NCBI RefSeq assembly: GCF_012273895.1
Contig: NC_052120.1
Span: forward strand, 5,208,001 to 5,272,000
Source: Zerene cesonia
Lineage: Eukaryota > Arthropoda > Insecta > Lepidoptera > Pieridae
DNA: 64,000 nt
Direction: 5' to 3'
Shown: one piece after another, positions 1 through 12,862 of the stretch
Position numbering within the stretch: the first letter of the stretch is position 1
Layout of the letters: each line of letters begins with the position of its first letter
The notes under the pieces: generated by a model
Database searches by the model: none
What the model saw: the letters and a program-made list of their open reading frames with translations, nothing else
What the model was told of the DNA's origin: nothing
Made by a program: the position numbers and the translations under genes

Positions 1-1189
1 ATTAAGTGAAACCTTTAACAAGGGGCCTAAAAAAATTAAAAAAGAGAAGAGCATAGAACTGACATCAAATAATAAAAAAACACTTTGTGAAAATTACGAA
101 AGTGGAATTGGATTAGAAGATGATACTTTTATAATTGATGATTCTCAGAGTGACATACTTGATAAGGATAAATTAGCCTTGATGGCTGTAATGGAAGCAG
201 ACCAAAATGAAAGTAGTTTTATTGATGCTGACATAGATTTAAATAAAATAGAAACTAAGGAGCTACCCAAGTGCTGTTTTCAGTCTACCTCATCATACAA
301 AGTACCATTTTATAAAAAAGCTTTACTCACAGAAAATTGCTTCTTATGTGTCAAAGACTTAGAAAAAAAAGAAGCTAACAAAAAAGTTAATAACACCAAA
401 AATCTAATTGTAACAATAGACAGTAAGAGTTTTATGACAACTATAAAAATATCAGATTTAAAATCTTGTAACAATGGTTATTTAACAAAGGCATCAGTAG
501 CAGTTCAGACCGATGATAGCTATGAAATATTTGATGCGAATGAAGAAAGTACAGTGACAAATGATGTATCAAGTGAGGCTATAAATAATATTAATATTAA
601 AGATATCTTTAAGAAAGATGTAATAAGACAAAATAATGATGGTGGAAATAAATCCAAATGTTTGATTATTGAAGATTCTGACGATGATAGTTTGGAAAGT
701 GAGATTGAAAGGAAAGAAGTTGAAGTTGAGGCGGAAGTACACAGATCCGGTGATCTAATGTGAGTTTGAACCTTAACAACTGTTTCTAGTTTAAAACACC
801 ATAGAAGTAAATGGCATGAAGCAACATTATAGATTTAGACAGTTCTTTTTGGTCTATATCTGTACCTTTAGTGAAAGATGGTGTTATTTAATATTGGGCT
901 TAAAACAACTATTTTAGTAATATATGTAACACATGCATGAGTGTACTTTTCATGAATATGATTTACTGATTTTGCTGAAAAGAATATTTATAGACATCAT
1001 TTTTATATTTACAGAGACTATGTTTTAACTCCACTAGAATACCCAGATTATAATAAAAGAGCAAGATCAACAGTGAGAGGAAAGACACCAGTTAGTTCTG
1101 ACTCATCTGATAAAGAAAATTTTGATCCTAATAAAAAGAAACGGTTTAAATATAATAAAATATTTAAAAGCAAGAAATTGAAGAAATGA
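1..1189 (+). CDS. 3' end of an unidentified acidic, probably nuclear protein
   Basis: The frame is open from the left edge (codons from base 2), so the 5' part lies outside the window. Exon 1..759 ends at a GTGAGT donor with two bases of a codon. The next exon is 1015..1189, after TTTACAG, and stops at TGA 1187-1189; the phase fits (AT|A). The visible part is about 311 residues, hydrophilic and rich in D, E, S, N and K. It has an acidic serine cluster (IIEDSDDDSLESE) near the end of the first exon and a very basic tail after SSDSSDKENFDPN, ending KSKKLKK, which looks like a nuclear localisation signal. I see no membrane segment and no catalytic motif. Such composition is usual for disordered tails of chromatin or DNA-repair proteins, but I do not recognise the family and give no function. 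Confidence 0.8.
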
Positions 1190-1877
1190 TATTTTTATAA
1201 CAAAATGAAATTGATCCTTTCTAATAATCTGTTAAGTTATATATCCATTTGTATTTTTATTCTTTTAAGAAAATACACATTTATAAAATTTTTTAATTAC
1301 CTTTTATTTTCGTAAATGTATATTGTAAATTGTAAAACAAAACAAAACCTGTTTATTTTTTAGTGCATAAACTTCAATCATTATTAATAACAACTAGATG
1401 CACAATCCTGTACAAAAACAACTTAAAAACTTACAAAAAGTGTGAATGACATAGATGGGGCTCTCAAGGATAGGTCTTTTTAAATTAAATGTAGGTTTCT
1501 ACATAGGATTTTTGCAAAATTAAATAATTGACTACATATACACACCTAAAGTCGTAATAATGGCTCTTCTTCGAAAACCTAGAAAGTACAAAAATTTGTG
1601 TAGTCCACGCGAGCAAAGCCGCGGGAAAAAAGCTAGTGATATAGTAATTGGTAATTCCTGCTCTTGTTTTTTGTTGATTAATAGAACATTTTCAGCACCA
1701 TTTTTATTTAAACTGCTAATGTATGGAGTATATCACGGGAAGAATATTTATACAAATGTAGTAACTTTTGCCAAATTATGTCATAGCTAAATGTGTTAAG
1801 TATATGAAAAGACTTGGGATTTCAAGTAAATAAAATGCAATATAAGGAAGTATTAGTGTATTGTCGCAAGTAAAAGA
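1190..1877. other. Intergenic stretch between two converging genes
   Basis: AT-rich DNA between the 3' ends of the acidic protein gene (+) and the glycine-rich gene (-). A short repeat scrap at about 1600-1640 (CACGCGAGCAAAGCCGCGGG and flank) resembles the end of a common lepidopteran interspersed repeat seen more fully at 8081-8320. TTTATT at 1703-1708 is a possible poly(A) signal (AATAAA on the minus strand) for the glycine-rich gene, about 170 bases past its stop. Nothing else stands out. Confidence 0.5.
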
Positions 1878-3689
1878 TCACCACCAGCCAGAGGAGCCGC
1901 CGCTGGACCAGCCGCCGCCGCCACCGCCGCTTTTCCATCCGCTGCTACCGCCTCCATACCCGCCGCCGCCGCCGAGTTTCCAGCCACCGGAACCGCCTCC
2001 GAAACCGCCGCTACCGCCTCCGAACTTCCAGCCGCTGGAACCACCGCCGTAACCACCGCCTCCACCAAGTTTCCAGCCGCCACTGCCGCCTCCGAAACCA
2101 CCTCCGTGACCGCCTCCGAAACCACCGCCTAAAGATTTAAAATTCCAATAATTGAATCTTTGATTTAAGCCTTATATTAATAACAATACTACTCAAACCA
2201 TACTATGTAACGTTCTCTTGTGACTAGACGGTATGAGTTAATAGCAGGTAATTATAAAAAGTGTGGTAAGCACTTATAAATATAGAATTAGTACCTACAT
2301 CAATTTTACTAATTTCCTCTGTCTTATAATATATTGGTGTTTTGTGTAGGTATTGGTTTTAAAAATAGAAACGATTTCTTTTTTTATGCTTCCTAATTTC
2401 ATTATGCATTAAATACTTCTTAGCATATAAAGGTATAATAATATATTATACACTATGCGAGATCGCTTATGAATACTTAAGTGTTCCTCAGTACATAGTG
2501 TTACGAAATATTAATTTCATAGACCTGAGAGTGAATGGATGACCCCCTCGTGCGGTCTTTCGACCTCAAATGCCTAATATAAGCAAAATAATATATTACT
2601 GGAGCTTTTTGTAATAATTTATTCTAAAAAACATCTGTCAACAATAAAGCTACATCCGACATAGCTTATGAAATGTGCAACAGGAAGATGCATATTTCAT
2701 TATTCGTAAACCAATACTACAATTATGGGAGAGTGGAAGATTAGATTAGATAAGAGTTAGGTAACGTTTGATGCTGTGCAATTCCTATCTAATGCATCCT
2801 TTCTAAGTCGTTAGTGTAACTGTAACAAAATCGTGTGCGCCTATAGAAATGTAAATATAAATATCATAGACATAATCTCACCGTAACCGCCGCCGCCACC
2901 ACCGGAGCTTACGATTTTGATGATCTTAACTTCTGAAATTTTAAATAATGCATTTTAAGTAGTGCGTTTATACAAAAGAGATACAAATATGAAGCTAACG
3001 ACTTCAACTTAACGACGTCAACAAATAATAGTTTTTGTTTTTAATATATATTAAAAAAATTAAAACTTAAATAGGACGTTGCAAGTATCTAGGTTTGATT
3101 TTGCCTAAACTTTTTATTTATTTATAACACACTTTTCACAAAAACAAGCGACCAATATTTCTTCAAATTGCATTTAGTTGCGTATTATACAGTAAAATGT
3201 ATAACCACACGTATTCATATTCCTTGAAAGTTCGTTACTTACGTCCACCACTTCCACCATGGCCGCCGCCGTAGCCGCCGCCGCCGCCGCTTGACCATCC
3301 GCCGCCGCCGCCGCTAGACCAGCCGCCGCCGCCATATCCACCGCCACCGCCGCCGGACCATCCGCCGCCGCCACCTCCAATATAGCCAGCGCTAGCGGCT
3401 GCCACTACGGCTAATAAACATACGAATACCTGGAAATATTAAACGATTATATGTAGAAAATATGTCATCGTACTTTATTTTCTTTTAACGAACACAAATA
3501 AACCAAGAATACATGTATTTAAACTGCAAAATTGAAAGTCACTTATTTTTCATCTTTTTTATCCCTTTTATATTTGTTTTCATTTTTACAACCTTCGAAA
3601 ATTATTGTCAATAATAACGATAAACGCCAGAGAACCAAAATATTTCAACGTGTCGACTATGGAGCTTATCGTAACAATGTTACCTTCAT
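1878..3689 (-). CDS. Glycine-rich secreted (cuticle-type) protein
   Basis: Four coding exons on the minus strand: 3684..3689 (ATG AAG only), 3243..3429, 2882..2932 and 1878..2128, with stop TGA at 1878-1880. All borders are GT/AG and the phases close exactly, giving 164 residues. The protein starts with a secretion signal (MKVFVCLLAVVAAASAG). The rest is mostly G5-6 runs broken by GWSSG, GYGGG, GWKLGG and GFGGG units, ending SSGWW. The 51-base third exon adds the only non-glycine core, VKIIKIVSS. A two-codon first exon, signal peptide and Gly/Trp/Tyr repeats are the usual build of insect glycine-rich cuticular proteins. A structural role in cuticle is inferred from this; eggshell or an antimicrobial glycine-rich protein are alternatives. 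Confidence 0.82.
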
Positions 3690-3735
3690 GATGATGCTAT
3701 TCGGTTAATGCATATTGTGGTTCTGCGTAGTCGTG

Positions 3736-3742
3736 TTATATA
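3736..3742 (-). promoter_or_regulatory. TATA box of the glycine-rich gene
   Basis: TATATAA read on the minus strand, 47-53 bases upstream of the ATG at 3687-3689. This leaves room for a start site near 3708-3712 and a short leader. A strong TATA box fits a tissue- and stage-restricted cuticle gene and contrasts with the housekeeping pairs in this window, where I saw none. Just upstream lie a GTGGG-N5-CCCAC inverted repeat (3747-3761) and a 16-base palindrome (3792-3807). Confidence 0.6.
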
Positions 3743-6700
3743 CGGAGTGGGCATCTCCCACTAGGCAGGCGAGGGCCGTGAGACGTAGAGAACGGAAGCT
3801 CTTCCGTGGCCAGCGTGATGCAACCCATTGTCCCTGTGCTTGCTAAGACCACACCATCACTGTAATTATACAATAAGATCAGTGTATCGAGCTTCAGGAC
3901 CTTGTAAAAATTTGATACATGGTAATATATTGCTATTCATTCTTTATGTATAGAAAAGCTTTGGGTGGGTAATAAATGCCTTAGTTCTTTATACAAAAAA
4001 CCTATTTTGGCGAGCAACTGCAAAGAGTTTGTAATACATATAATAAAAAATATTTTTACGTTACGATACACATAATAGCTAAAAATATGTAAAAGTCCAT
4101 CTATTAGTTTATTTTATTTATTAATTTGGAATAAAAACTATGACCTATGAAATCAAAATTATTGTCCGCTATTGACACAGGATCTATCTGTTTTTAGGCT
4201 CCCCTCGACATCATTATTATTTATTATTGACTTAATACTTCCTCCTTCCTTATCCATATCCATTCGCTTATTATTTGCCCAAGCTGTAATAATTAGTGGC
4301 TTGAATATAATATATCAAGTTTTTTTATACTTGTATATAAAAAAAAGGTTGTAATTTAAAAAATCGCTTGGTTTTGGTGAAAGTTTTGAGTCTCTTGAAT
4401 AACCTTTAGTATAGAGAGCAGTTTGCGGTTATTCATTATTTATTATCTTGAACCTTTTAACTACTACTTCTACGGTCTTATCACTAACAAGCAATCTCTA
4501 CCAGACAACGATGCTTTGACTCCGATGGATTAAATGAAATTAATAAAAAAAATTATTTTGAGATTTCGACATGATTTGTATGAAATAAACTAAAATAAAA
4601 CTACGCACTATATGAATCTGAAATTGATAATTTTGCTTTAAGTATTTTATTCACAAGTATCAATCGACTTCCCAATTTAGGTAGGTACTTAGAGGTACCA
4701 ACAATAAAAAATGTTAGATATATACCCTTTTTCGTGTTTGTATCGCATGCCGATAGTCGAGGAGACGTCCTTAGTAGTAATGTTAAACCTGCCACTAGAA
4801 CAAAGAGGAGGTCAAAAAGTAATATGATTATTAGCTATCGTAGTGTAGGTAAATAATATCTAATACTTGGTATAGTCATTTACTAATTTGAATCTACGAA
4901 GCATATGATTACACAGTAGGTAGTAGGTAATTGAAATTCATAATAACAGCAAATAAGAATCATTGTCCTTTAACAAACGCATCTTTATACCATCGCGCAA
5001 TATAATATCACAAATAAGATGTTGGCTCATTATATGGACGTCCATTATTGTTTCATTAATAGCATTTATGGATAACTGGGATTTTAATTGAAAATATATA
5101 ATAATGAAGCCTAATAACGATTCAATTCAAAGGCCTAATTTAAAATATATATAAGCTCATAAATGTTTGATAAAATTCGGTTTAGGTACAGGTATTCATT
5201 GCCACATTAGCCGTAATATAATATGTATAATATCTGCATATATATTATTAATTATATAAATCATTCTAACCTAAAATATATTATGAACCCATGCAAATAA
5301 TCTTATACACTGCTCTATTTATAACAGAAATACATTTACTAGACAAAAGCATTTTATTAAGTATATGCCTACTGATTTCAGTAGAAATTAATTATTAATT
5401 AATTATATTCGATTCTCGCTTCTCATATTCAAGTGATACAATGTTTCATAAACTCTAGGAAATAGATTATACACACAAATACTAACCTAATAAATGTACC
5501 TACATTGTTCAGCTGGAATGTTGATTAGGTACCTACCTGTAGATATAGATATATCGAAAATAGAGGCGTAGGTACCTATATGATTTTCACCAATGTATAT
5601 TTATGGAATTGTAAAAGAATTTCATGAAATAAATGTCCTACTTTAACCTATCTTACATCAAAAATTACCACCATTATGAAGTTTATGGCAACATTGATTG
5701 AGATAAGTGCACGTCTGTTACATGTAGGTACCTTGATTGAAGACGTGATAGATAAACATATTTATGTCATGGAACATCCAAAACAATCTGTAAAAATTAA
5801 CAACGGTCACGAAGCATTAGTAAATAATTGTAAGAGTGAATTTAACTTTTACACGGCACCGGCGGCTTAATTATTCCATATTTTTTAAATAATTAAGCAT
5901 CTAATGTTATTTTGTAAGTCATCATCATGATAACAGCATCTTGATGGTACAAAGAGTACGATGATACCAAAAATACGAAATATCATTTCTTTAAACGACT
6001 TTAAAAAAATATGGAATTTTCAATTGAACCCTATTTTTGATAACCTTTACTTTAAAAAAAATAATAATAATTTTATTGATTCATTAATTTTTTTTTCGAG
6101 GTGGGCATTGAAAATTCAACCCAATTCTCACGATATTTTATTTTTTGTTTCCGACTGCTTTACTCGGAAGTCGTTTTGCTTTTTTGTTATTTATAATTAT
6201 GTCGTAACCAGTTCACTTACTCATTTTCATTTTCTCGAATAATGAAATATAAGTAGGTACCATATTATAATAGTAGGTAGGTAAAATATTACTTAAATAA
6301 AGTGGAAAAACATAACCCTCTTTCTGGAACAGTCAGATAAAAAGCAAAACACAGTATTTTCACAGATCATACAATAACGTTCTATAAACAATCATGTGAA
6401 CCAGAATTGCGTAAGATCAAATCTAAGTAATGCACAACATTTATCTGTTTATCTTTTGTTTTTTTTTTAATCGATTTTAGATAAGGAATTACATTCACTT
6501 GATTTGCTGCCGCGTTGAGATGCTGCGGAAGCATGCAAACATGGGTCATACTTTATCGATAGGTTTGTCATGGCTTTGGCGTGTTTGGCTATAACATGAA
6601 TAATTTATGCGGAATAAATAAGACAAAGTGAGATGTTGATTTCGTAACAACGACTTCCTAAATTGTTACCATATTATTTAATAAATATCGTATACCGAAG

Positions 6701-7193
6701 TTTTGCATGAATACAAATCATATCTTCTACTTTTATTGCTGTACCTATCTTTTTGTTCATTAGAGCTTATGACACTTATTATGATATTCGAAGGCATCTC
6801 GTAAGACCATTCCATTATTTTATTCGCTTAATACCCTAAACACAGACTAATAGTTCATCTTCACTTAATCTATCATCTAGAAATCAATTACTTCAATAAA
6901 CGATTTACGAGCGTCCTTACTCCTTATTATTCACACATTAAGTTGGGTAACAGTACCTAAACGTTTTATATTGTGCGCAATTTTAATCGCAGGATAAATT
7001 ATTTTCAGCGGTTATTCGAACTAAATGGCATAATTAAGTATTTCATCCCGGTGTGAATGTAGCGTTTAATCGCGAAACATTGCACTCTCGATGAAGTAAT
7101 TGTCGGCCATCAACTCGCACAAATCACACGTTATTCTTTTTGTGCGGTGTAACTTATGAAATTGCATGGAGATCCGGGACATTTACTGAATCT

Positions 7194-7325
7194 ACACTAG
7201 TATTATAAAGATGAAACTTTTGTATTTTTTATGTTCAACAACTGCTGGGCGATTGGGAAAATGCAACTTCACTGAGAGACATAGGCTTTATACAAATCAG
7301 GCGAAGCCTGGGCGAACAGCTAGTA
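7194..7325. repeat. Interspersed repeat fragment
   Basis: Starts ACACTAGTATTATAAAGATG and ends GGCGAACAGCTAGTA. The pair 'tattataaa...' and '...cagctagta' brackets many short mobile-element copies in moths and butterflies and recurs in other copies in this window. Family not assigned. Confidence 0.5.
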
Positions 7326-8080
7326 TACGAGTATATGTTCGTGCAAACTTTTCGCCCGCAGCGACGCCCGCGTAGTCAAATTAAAAGCTTAGCCTTAGGT
7401 ATGACCTTTCTCGAGTCTCAAACTATACACTCCGTACCATTTCATCTAAATCGTTTCAATGATTTAGACTTAAAGTAGAGACAGATACACATACATACAC
7501 AGTGACTTTCGCGATTATAATATGTTTATTGTATAGAGTTTGTACACTATAGAAATAGGGATTGGAACATCAATGTTCATAGTGATGCAGGATTAGATTT
7601 ATGCAAATTAGGTGCTATCGACGTACGTACCTATAAATTTGCATAAATCTACCTATAAATGCATAATTGAATGAAAAAAATAGCCTGTTATTGTTGATAA
7701 GGTTCAATTTTTTTATTTTCTCAAACAATCGTTACAATAAAAATTTAAATCGGGATAAATTTTTGTATTGTATTATACAATGTACGTAAACACTAGCTGA
7801 GATACGATGTATAGGTACTCATCATGATAGACATGTACCTCTAAGACTTGAGCTTATTATTCTGTGCCTATATGCTACACTCAGGTCAGCCTCGGCTTCG
7901 ACTGCTAAACATATAATATATACCTACTACCGTTGTACTTTTTTTACGTAAGAACGCGTTTTCCCTATACCTACCTATACTATAGAAATAGTTGTAACTA
8001 AATGCCTTTGTTACAAAAACTGTAACTTATATGTTATGTACTTTAGCATTGAGGAATATAACTACAATATATAATAATAC

Positions 8081-8320
8081 ACTAACATTATAAATATGAA
8101 AGTTTGTTTGTTTTGATGTTTGTCCGTCAATAACGCTGTAATTACTAAAAGGATTTTGATGAAATTTGGTATACAGACGGGGTATGAGCTGACTTGGGTG
8201 ATAGGATACTTTTTATCCCGATAAAATGCACCCTTAGGATAAAACAGGTATAGACAGTCACTAAATCATTTGTAAATGTCCTCCATCCACGCGGGCAAAG
8301 CCGTGAGCGAAAGCTGATGA
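8081..8320 (+). repeat. Interspersed repeat, 'AAATTTGGTATACAGA' type
   Basis: Begins ACTAACATTATAAATATGAAAG, passes through GATGAAATTTGG and ATACTTTTTATCCCG, and ends CACGCGGGCAAAGCCGTGAG. The same internal words occur at 21131-21470 and 62640-62810, so this is one dispersed family. Known in Lepidoptera as a very common short element; the exact class is not certain from sequence alone. Confidence 0.65.
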
Positions 8321-9786
8321 CATATATATTCTACGGTGAAAGAATTTTTGAAATAATATTTTTTTGTTCCTGAGATTAACGTGTCCAAACAAGGAAACTC
8401 TTGAGCTTTATATTATTATTACAAAAAGATATGACTTATAGATTATAGAGCTGTCACCCATTATGACATTACACAATTGTACCTCTACCTATTCCTACTG
8501 TAGTTAAATAGTATTACATATTATATAATAGTATAACAGCATAGCATGGTTACATGGCATACTCATATTATTTTGGCGAGGGCACTAACATAAATATCGA
8601 CTCCCTTTATATTTGGAAATGAAATCATGTAAACTATTTTTCTTGCAATCCTATATCCTGTATCACTGTATCGTTACAATGTTATTTAAAAATTATAAGT
8701 AGTTAATTACATTTATGATAATTAATGAAATTCTAAGCAAAGACCTTTTCCAGAACAACCTTTTCAAGAACATCAAAATATATTAAAAATACAACTTTAC
8801 GTTTTAATCACAATCTCCGTTTTATGTAGATATGCCTACATGTATACGAGTTACTTTTAAAATAATTATGCGTTCTGCTCATTTTGATGAACAGATAAAC
8901 TGTTGCAAAAGGTTGCAAATGCTATGATGAGTTCATGATAATAAAACTCAATGCAAGGACGTCATAAACCAGTCAAAGGTCTAAAAATTAATCTCCTTAT
9001 AAATTTTGGATATTACTCTACTCTACTCTACAAAATTATTGACTTCAACCTGTATATAGTACTGTGTATAGTACCTGTATTATAAGTGTGTTATGAGTCA
9101 TAACATAATATAGATCGCAAAATTATTATTTTTTTTTTGTCGAAGAATACCCTCACAACTCCTTTGTTTCACTACTACGCAACTACAACAAAGTACTTTG
9201 ATTTACCAGTTACTAAGACTAAATTTTATCTACATACAAAGATTTTTGTAATTGAATACCTCGACTTATAAGTACATATTGATCGAAGATTGAATAGAGC
9301 TTTTGTGTGATAACGGTAGCAAGAAAAGCAAAAAATCCAATGGAAATATTATAATCATGCCATGCATGCATGCCAGGATTAATATTAACAGTTAACAAAT
9401 ATAAAAAATTTTACCATATAAGGCAATATGAAACGGGGCGGAAATTAGTATTTGTACGGACTTTTAACAAAACTATCTAGTCATGAAGTTGTGAAATCTT
9501 AAATCGTTTAACAAGCAACATACTTATTCAGAGAAGGTCACTAATGCGAGTAAACACTTACCTAGTAATAATGATAATTTACGGTATACAAGAATATTAT
9601 TTTGTCTATGGTGCAAGGTTAAAATCGCAATCTTACGATTAAGTTCATCAAAACGTGACCGATTATGACCTTTTCGATTATAAGATATAATTTTTTATTT
9701 TTATTATTTTACATGGCAAAGTTCTTTAATTTTTTTAACATGTTTTTCTAAACGCGAGCAGCAAAATTTCAAATTTAAACTCATAA

Positions 9787-9999
9787 CTAGCTGTGACCCG
9801 CGGTTGAAACCGCGTAAGTCCGTATCCCGTAGGAATATCGGTATAAAAAGTGCCTATGTGTTATTTCAGTTGTCCAGCTATGTACGAAGCAAATTTCATT
9901 GCAATCGGTTCAGTAGTTTTTGCGTGAAAGAGTACGACAGACGCACACATACATATGCATCCATCCTCACAAACTTTCACATTTATAGTATTATTATTC
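9787..9999 (+). repeat. Interspersed repeat, 'GTAAGTCCGTATCCCGTAGG' type
   Basis: Contains CGCGTAAGTCCGTATCCCG, TTGTCCAGCTATG, AAATTTCATTGCAATCGG and CATCCTCACAAACTTTC in order. The same blocks in the same order occur at 26865-26998 and 32445-32643, which shows a dispersed family with three copies in the window. Confidence 0.7.
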
Positions 10000-10111
10000 A
10001 CCAATAGATGTCAGGAAGAGTCATAATAAACTGGGACTACTCAAACGCCTCCTATTTGTTAAAAAAGTAAGTTTAAATCGATAAAACACGAATATGACGT
10101 TTTCTAAAAAA

Positions 10112-10185
10112 GATTCCCGATATTCCCCCCGAACCCCCTATATACTAAATTTCATGAAAATCGTTGGAGCCGATTTAGAGATTCC

Positions 10186-10234
<49 letters not shown>
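10112..10234 (+). repeat. Repeat fragment ending in a 46-base TA microsatellite
   Basis: A fragment with CTAAATTTCATGAAAATCG and GGAGCCGATTTAGAG runs straight into an uninterrupted TA run at 10189-10234 (23 units). A simple-repeat tail on a degenerate body is typical of retroposon 3' ends. The TA run length is probably variable between individuals. Confidence 0.65.
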
Positions 10235-10236
<2 letters not shown>

Positions 10237-12079
10237 AGAATTGTTCGGTTAAAGATATAAGATATAATACCTACTATATTAGTAGCACTTAGAGCGTGTA
10301 CATTTCAACTTTAGAATGCGCGACTTCGCAATGTGACCGTAAAAAGTGGGTTTGTTGTTTATCCATTTCTATCCATATTAACAAAAGCAATTGACTTTTT
10401 GTTAGAGGTATTCTTTGAAACGGCTAGACCGATTTTCACAAGGCTATGTAAATGGATTTGTAAATAGCTTGTTCCATAGTAGTTCCACTTGGTCAACTTA
10501 TTTTTGGAATAATTCTATAGGTCTTATTGGGGTCTATAAAATAAAATGAAGGTACCTATACTTTCTTATAAATCTTGTTTAATTTGGTGGACGTCGCTGA
10601 CGTCAATTCGTATTAAAATAAGATAAAATGTTCATTTGGCCTCTTGCTATTGAGGCTATAAGTTTACGACCTTACTACTTTCAAAAATAAAACAAATAGG
10701 TACGTTGATTAATTTACCACGATCATGCAAATTATGTGATATGTATACGTTACAAAACAGAAAGTGAAAATGTCCACATAATATTTTACACATTATAGGT
10801 AAAAATCGTAGCGTAGATATCTAATGTTCTCATAAATGATCTGTTAAATAATGTCCTGAAGCGTTTCGTTATTTCATAATATTATGTGCATCATAATGAA
10901 GTATCAACATTTATGATTTAATGGTTTATCGAGAGTGTGCCGTTGGTAAGCATAATATTACTCAACCATTGAAAGGCACTTTTGCAATTGCAATAATAAG
11001 TGCAATTTGGATGTAGATCAAGAATATTTATGTAGAAGATACTCAAATAATATTGAAAGATGGGGACCATCTTCGCACTGAAAATATCAATTGAATTAGA
11101 AATCTCAAATATTGCTGGTGTACCTACTTTCTAAAAAGAGTTTAATTTCAATGTTCCTATTAAAATAGTACCTAATATGCATCTATAAATAAATTAATCA
11201 ACTGGCAGATGAAGCATACACCAAACTATAAGATTGAATGAATAGCATGAATATGATAGAACAAACTAAGAATTGATAAACATTAAAAGCTATCGAAAGA
11301 AACTTGGATTATCTTCAAATATTATTTAACATACAATATTGCAGCTGTAACCATAAGAAAAATAAAACTTTAATCTTGAATTTAGGCATAGATTGCAAGA
11401 TGTGACCAGTACATTGACACTGAGTGAGGCGCGCGCCCTGAATATTTACTGCAAATGTGACTAACCGCCGATGATCCGCCTGGTAGATGCGGGTCATGGA
11501 TAGACTTAGATAAATAATTAGGAATCGCAGCAATCGATTGCAAAATACTAAATAAACATGCTCTTTCGATTACTGATTGAAACTAAGATGTAAATACGAA
11601 GACAAAAGTTCAAACTTCTAGAGGTAAATGCAACGCACTTAGTAGTCCTCTTGATTGATTTCAATAGCTAGGTGTTGTACAAGTTGTATTTCATACAATA
11701 TCAGATTGTTCTCAACACACCATTACCTTACCTAAACGGGAAACCTTAAAGTACTTACTATTGCAATTTTAAAGGTGTGTCGTAAAATGAAACGTCAAAA
11801 TCAGCGATTGCATGCAGAGAAAGGGTATTTGCTCCAGTTATGATATAGCTACATATTTAATAACCGATAGGTACATATTAAAGGTACTAGGTAGATCACG
11901 AAATATGATTAAAGGTTCAGTCAAAGTATTCCGAAATATAACTGGTTGTTTGAGCAGAGTTATTACTTTGCTTGCAAATTAACAGAAGCAGATATTAATG
12001 TTCCTTGCATATAATATAGTCACTGCCATTATGTAATTTAGTAAGTTTATCAGCATCAGAATTCAGCAGTCCATACATG

Positions 12080-12345
12080 TTACCACTGCTGGGACACGGG
12101 CCTATGAGGGATCACGGTTCCTCACGCTGTGCGGGTTCGCAGATGTTACATGTCGTGGAACTTTTGATTCTTGGCGATGCCGATTTCCTCACGATATTTT
12201 CCTTCACTGTTTTGAGCAATAGTGATGTTAGCCACATGCGCAGATAAATTAAAAAATCAATTTATTTCTTGCACGCTCGCCTGGCTTCGAACCCCCGATT
12301 AATCGTATTTAACGTCCAAGTCCTCACCACTGATTCACCAAGTTA
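12080..12345 (-). mobile_element. tRNA-derived SINE-like element
   Basis: On the minus strand the right end carries an A-box-like stretch (TGGTGAATCAGTGG) and, about 45 bases on, GGTTCGAAGCC, a good B box of an internal RNA polymerase III promoter. The body follows, with GATTTCCTCACGATATTTTCC read on the plus strand. The block TTTCCTCAC-ATxTTTTCCTTCACTGTTT recurs at 13960-13985, so the two elements share a body. Start and end are approximate. Confidence 0.65.
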
Positions 12346-12819
12346 GTTAGTATTTATCATTCAGAGGCACGACGACGAAGCTTTAAGAAAAAGCTAGCAA
12401 ATCAAAGAGTAAAAATATCTAAATTGTTAATTAACTTTCCACTCGTCGTCTCTCAGGAATCTTTGTAAGTATTATCAATGTAATTAAGTATTCGGTGGTA
12501 TTAAAAAATTACAAAATAAATATTAAAGTCGATTATTGCTTATACAATGTATTGATATTACTTGTTATCTGTGCTAATACATAATATTAATATTTATTAC
12601 TAATTCTATACGTATTAGTAATAAAAAGATAGTTCAGACTTCCATCTATACTTTTAGAAACGTAAACATCGTTTACTAAACTTCTAACAACACTCAATCT
12701 ACTTACAATTGGTCGATTTGCCATTGTATACTCGTTTTAGAATAAATCCATAATTAAATACAAAAAAATCACACACAAAAGACGAACAAATAAAAAAAAC
12801 AATCATCTGTTCAAACCTA

Positions 12820-12825
12820 TTTATT
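12820..12825 (-). terminator. Poly(A) signal of MRPL48
   Basis: AATAAA on the minus strand, 38 bases after the stop codon at 12863-12865. Confidence 0.6.
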
Positions 12826-12862
12826 CACCTATAATCTACAACATTATTAAGACTAGTTTACA

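Larger units (their letters stand above)
3808..12819. other. Repeat-rich intergenic region of 9 kb, no gene seen
   Basis: AT-rich DNA with no convincing exon on either strand. Short open frames (5676-5870, 5961-6242, 11315-11533) have random-looking composition, no start context or splice partners, and are rejected. The region holds several interspersed repeat fragments, listed separately, and a long TA microsatellite. Long stretches (about 3900-7190 and 10560-12080) show nothing I can name. Enhancers for the glycine-rich gene could lie here but cannot be read from the sequence. Confidence 0.6.

Noticed and set aside
1853..3380. Alanine/valine-rich and proline-rich open frames over the glycine-rich exons
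   Set aside because: They are other-frame readings of GGN-type glycine codons; the glycine frame has a signal peptide and consistent splice phases.
5676..5870. A 64-codon open frame
   Set aside because: No signal, domain or context; length is within chance for this composition.
5961..6242. A 93-codon open frame in intergenic DNA
   Set aside because: AT-driven composition (I, N, F, K), no family resemblance, no splice partners or promoter signal.
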